From: CAYPLH01 sp964411505
GTDB lineage: Bacteria > Bacillota > Clostridia > CAYPLH01 > DUMO01
Direction: 5' to 3'
Assembly (NCBI GenBank): GCA_964411505.1
Contig: CAYPLH010000010.1
Coordinates: forward strand, 27,570-91,569
Length of the DNA stretch: 64,000 nt
Part shown: positions 62,865-64,000 of the stretch, piece after piece
Numbering within the stretch: position 1 is the stretch's first letter
Layout: the number at the start of each line of letters is the position of its first letter
Position numbers and translations under genes: made by a program
The notes under the pieces: generated by a model
Databases searched by the model: none
Seen by the model: only the letters and a program-made list of their open reading frames with translations
What the model was told of the DNA's origin: nothing

Positions 62865-63059
62865 ATGGCTGATAAAACTTTAGTATGTAAGGATTGCCAA
62901 GCCGAGTTCGTTTTTACTGAAGGAGAACAAGAATTCTACAAAGAAAAAGGTTTCGAAAACGAACCCCAAAGATGTCCAGATTGCAGAAGAGCCAGGAAAC
63001 AGCAGCGTAGATCAAACGACAGAGGCGGCAGAGGCTTTGGTGGCGGAAACAGATGGTAA
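62865..63059 (+). CDS. Zinc-ribbon domain protein
   Basis: This 64-residue protein has a CxxC...CxxC zinc-ribbon (LVCKDCQAEF and RCPDCRRARK, cysteines about 8, 11, 37 and 40) followed by a basic, glycine-rich tail (RGGRGFGGGNRW). This layout is typical of a small clostridial family with likely nucleic-acid binding. The start has AAGGAGG about 9 nt upstream, and a terminator follows within 40 bp, so it is monocistronic. The exact role is unknown. Confidence 0.9.
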   Translation: MADKTLVCKDCQAEFVFTEGEQEFYKEKGFENEPQRCPDCRRARKQQRRSNDRGGRGFGGGNRW

Positions 63060-63077
63060 CTAAAAACAGTAATTAAG

Positions 63078-63100
63078 GGAGAGCATAGCTCTCCTTTTTT
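63078..63100 (+). terminator. Intrinsic terminator of zinc-ribbon gene
   Basis: GGAGAGC (63078-63084) and GCTCTCC (63088-63094) form a 7-bp stem followed by six T residues. Confidence 0.9.
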
Positions 63101-63250
63101 ATTGTCTAGGAAAGTATACTTTCCTAGACAATGGGGATTGCAAAGGGGAAGCCCCTTTGCTGCTTTAAGGAGGGTGCTCAGGATGCGGAGCATCCGTCGA
63201 AGGGAACCATAAGGTTCCCTAGCGAAAAAAAGTGGCGAAGCCTCCTTTTT
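63101..63250. other. Highly structured non-coding element
   Basis: Five nested or consecutive stems are visible: a 32-bp perfect palindrome at 63101-63132; GCAAAGGGG/CCCCTTTGC (63140-63160); and an outer stem AAGGAGG/CCTCCTT (63167-63173 with 63241-63247) enclosing GGATGC/GCATCC (63181-63195) and AGGGAACC/GGTTCCCT (63201-63220). It ends in a T-tract. It looks like a folded mobile repeat or RNA element and separates two convergent genes. Confidence 0.75.
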
Positions 63251-63297
63251 TATTGTTGTCTTTTCCAAATGGCTCGTCTATACCTTTCTTACAAAAA

Positions 63298-63789
63298 TCA
63301 TTCCAGTCTAAAAATCAAAACTAAAACACATAAAGGAAAGACCCTTTTAATTCTACTATATCGCTTAACGATATCGTCATACTGTTTTATTGATTTAAAT
63401 ATTTGCTTATCCTGTAGCTCAATTCTAATTTTGATATCAAAATACCGCTTGTCCTCCTTAAGGACAACACAATTATCTGACTTTAGAAAAAGACTTTCTA
63501 GGCAGCTGCTTAAAATATTTTCGTTATGCTGCTTTTGCACTAAATTCTTTGACAGTCTTGCCATATCACGTGCCTGGATCACAATATCCAAGCCAATATC
63601 TTCTTTGACAGTATAATCTCCTATTACTTCTACTAGATCATCTACATATTCATGCCTTTTTTTTAAATTAGCATCCATAGTGTAAAATAACTGATGCTTT
63701 TTTCTTCTTATACTTGACAAGGAAAAATAAGCATAAATAAATAATGATATGACGACAATAGCAACCACAAGTAAAAATAAATACATCAT
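63298..63789 (-). CDS. LemA-like membrane-anchored protein
   Basis: This 163-residue protein has one N-terminal helix (about 2-24) followed by a helical domain resembling LemA: ANLKKRHEYVDDLVEVIGDY fits the LemA LKRRxDLIPNLVxxVxxY segment, and the late YDDIVKRYSRIKRVFP fits its closing YNxAVxxYNxxxxxFP. It is somewhat shorter than usual LemA (about 185). LemA proteins are membrane proteins of unclear role, often near metalloproteases, but none is seen here. The start is ATG 63789 or the next codon. Confidence 0.7.
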   Translation of the reverse strand: MMYLFLLVVAIVVISLFIYAYFSLSSIRRKKHQLFYTMDANLKKRHEYVDDLVEVIGDYTVKEDIGLDIVIQARDMARLSKNLVQKQHNENILSSCLESLFLKSDNCVVLKEDKRYFDIKIRIELQDKQIFKSIKQYDDIVKRYSRIKRVFPLCVLVLIFRLE

Positions 63790-63962
63790 AACACCCGCTT
63801 TTCTTTATTTAAATTACTTTTTAATTTCTTTTGTAATTTTTCAATATAATTTTTCGGGAGTCTTTTCTCTATATGCTAACATTATATACTGACTATATTT
63901 GTAAGTAAAGAGTTTGTTGTAATATTTGTATGTTTATTATAAAAAGGTGAGTTGACAATGTA

Positions 63963-63995
63963 AATGCAACCATAGTGGTTGAAGATAGTTGCATT
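63963..63995. other. Inverted repeat at window edge
   Basis: AATGCAAC (63963-63970) is inverted as GTTGCATT (63988-63995), with CAACC/GGTTG inside. It may be part of a regulatory site or a repeat that continues past the window end. Confidence 0.4.
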
Positions 63996-64000
63996 AAATC

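Overview
This window is an AT-rich stretch of a Gram-positive anaerobe chromosome, most likely a clostridial (Ruminiclostridium/Acetivibrio-like) Firmicute. The evidence is the low GC, strong GGAGG ribosome sites, frequent TTG starts, clostridial families (DUF6106, VanW, YaaH-like GH18, ThiT with a TPP riboswitch) and no outer-membrane genes. No tRNA, rRNA, CRISPR array, phage or intact transposase was seen.

Layout. 0-6.2 kb: M20 amidohydrolase and HAD phosphatase operon, a divergent ATP-grasp protein with an unusual motif order, a GH18 cell-wall/spore hydrolase and a DUF6106 protein. 6.4-8.5 kb: GtrA and an FAD oxidoreductase. 8.6-8.84 kb: a 30-unit tandem repeat touching the end of a chemoreceptor gene (8.8-11 kb). 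11.4-12.7 kb: small membrane protein and VanW lipoprotein. 12.7-23.2 kb: a minus-strand polyprenyl-phosphate-sugar/GT-C cluster (GtrA, two GT2, two polytopic GT-C-like proteins, an FAD oxidoreductase and a modular PMT-type mannosyltransferase), which looks like a protein O-glycosylation or envelope glycan system. 23.3-30 kb: PHP phosphoesterase, a degenerate RuBisCO-like protein, asd, proA and an MFS exporter. 30-37 kb: two polar amino acid ABC systems with motB and a broken motA between their parts. 37-40.2 kb: U32 protease-family protein and a 44-residue lysine-rich protein.

40.5-61.6 kb is a plant-polysaccharide/deoxysugar island: class II aldolase, GH140-like apiosidase, AraC regulator, UroD-family protein, GH106-like rhamnosidase, rhamnulokinase, PHP protein, sorbitol-6-phosphate dehydrogenase-like SDR, DeoR regulator, a complete 2-oxoacid dehydrogenase complex (E2, E3, fused E1) and a divergent L-sorbose-1-phosphate reductase-like dehydrogenase. 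Rhamnose isomerase appears to survive only as a short relic. Glycosidases would release sugars in the cytoplasm, the kinase and aldolase would process them, and the polyol-phosphate dehydrogenases and lipoate complex would handle the products. The exact pathway is inferred.

61.7-64 kb: thiamine riboswitch and thiT, a zinc-ribbon protein, a large folded non-coding element and a LemA-like protein. Intergenic spaces throughout carry several families of short palindromic MITE-like repeats (called A to E here), some within the catabolic gene series.
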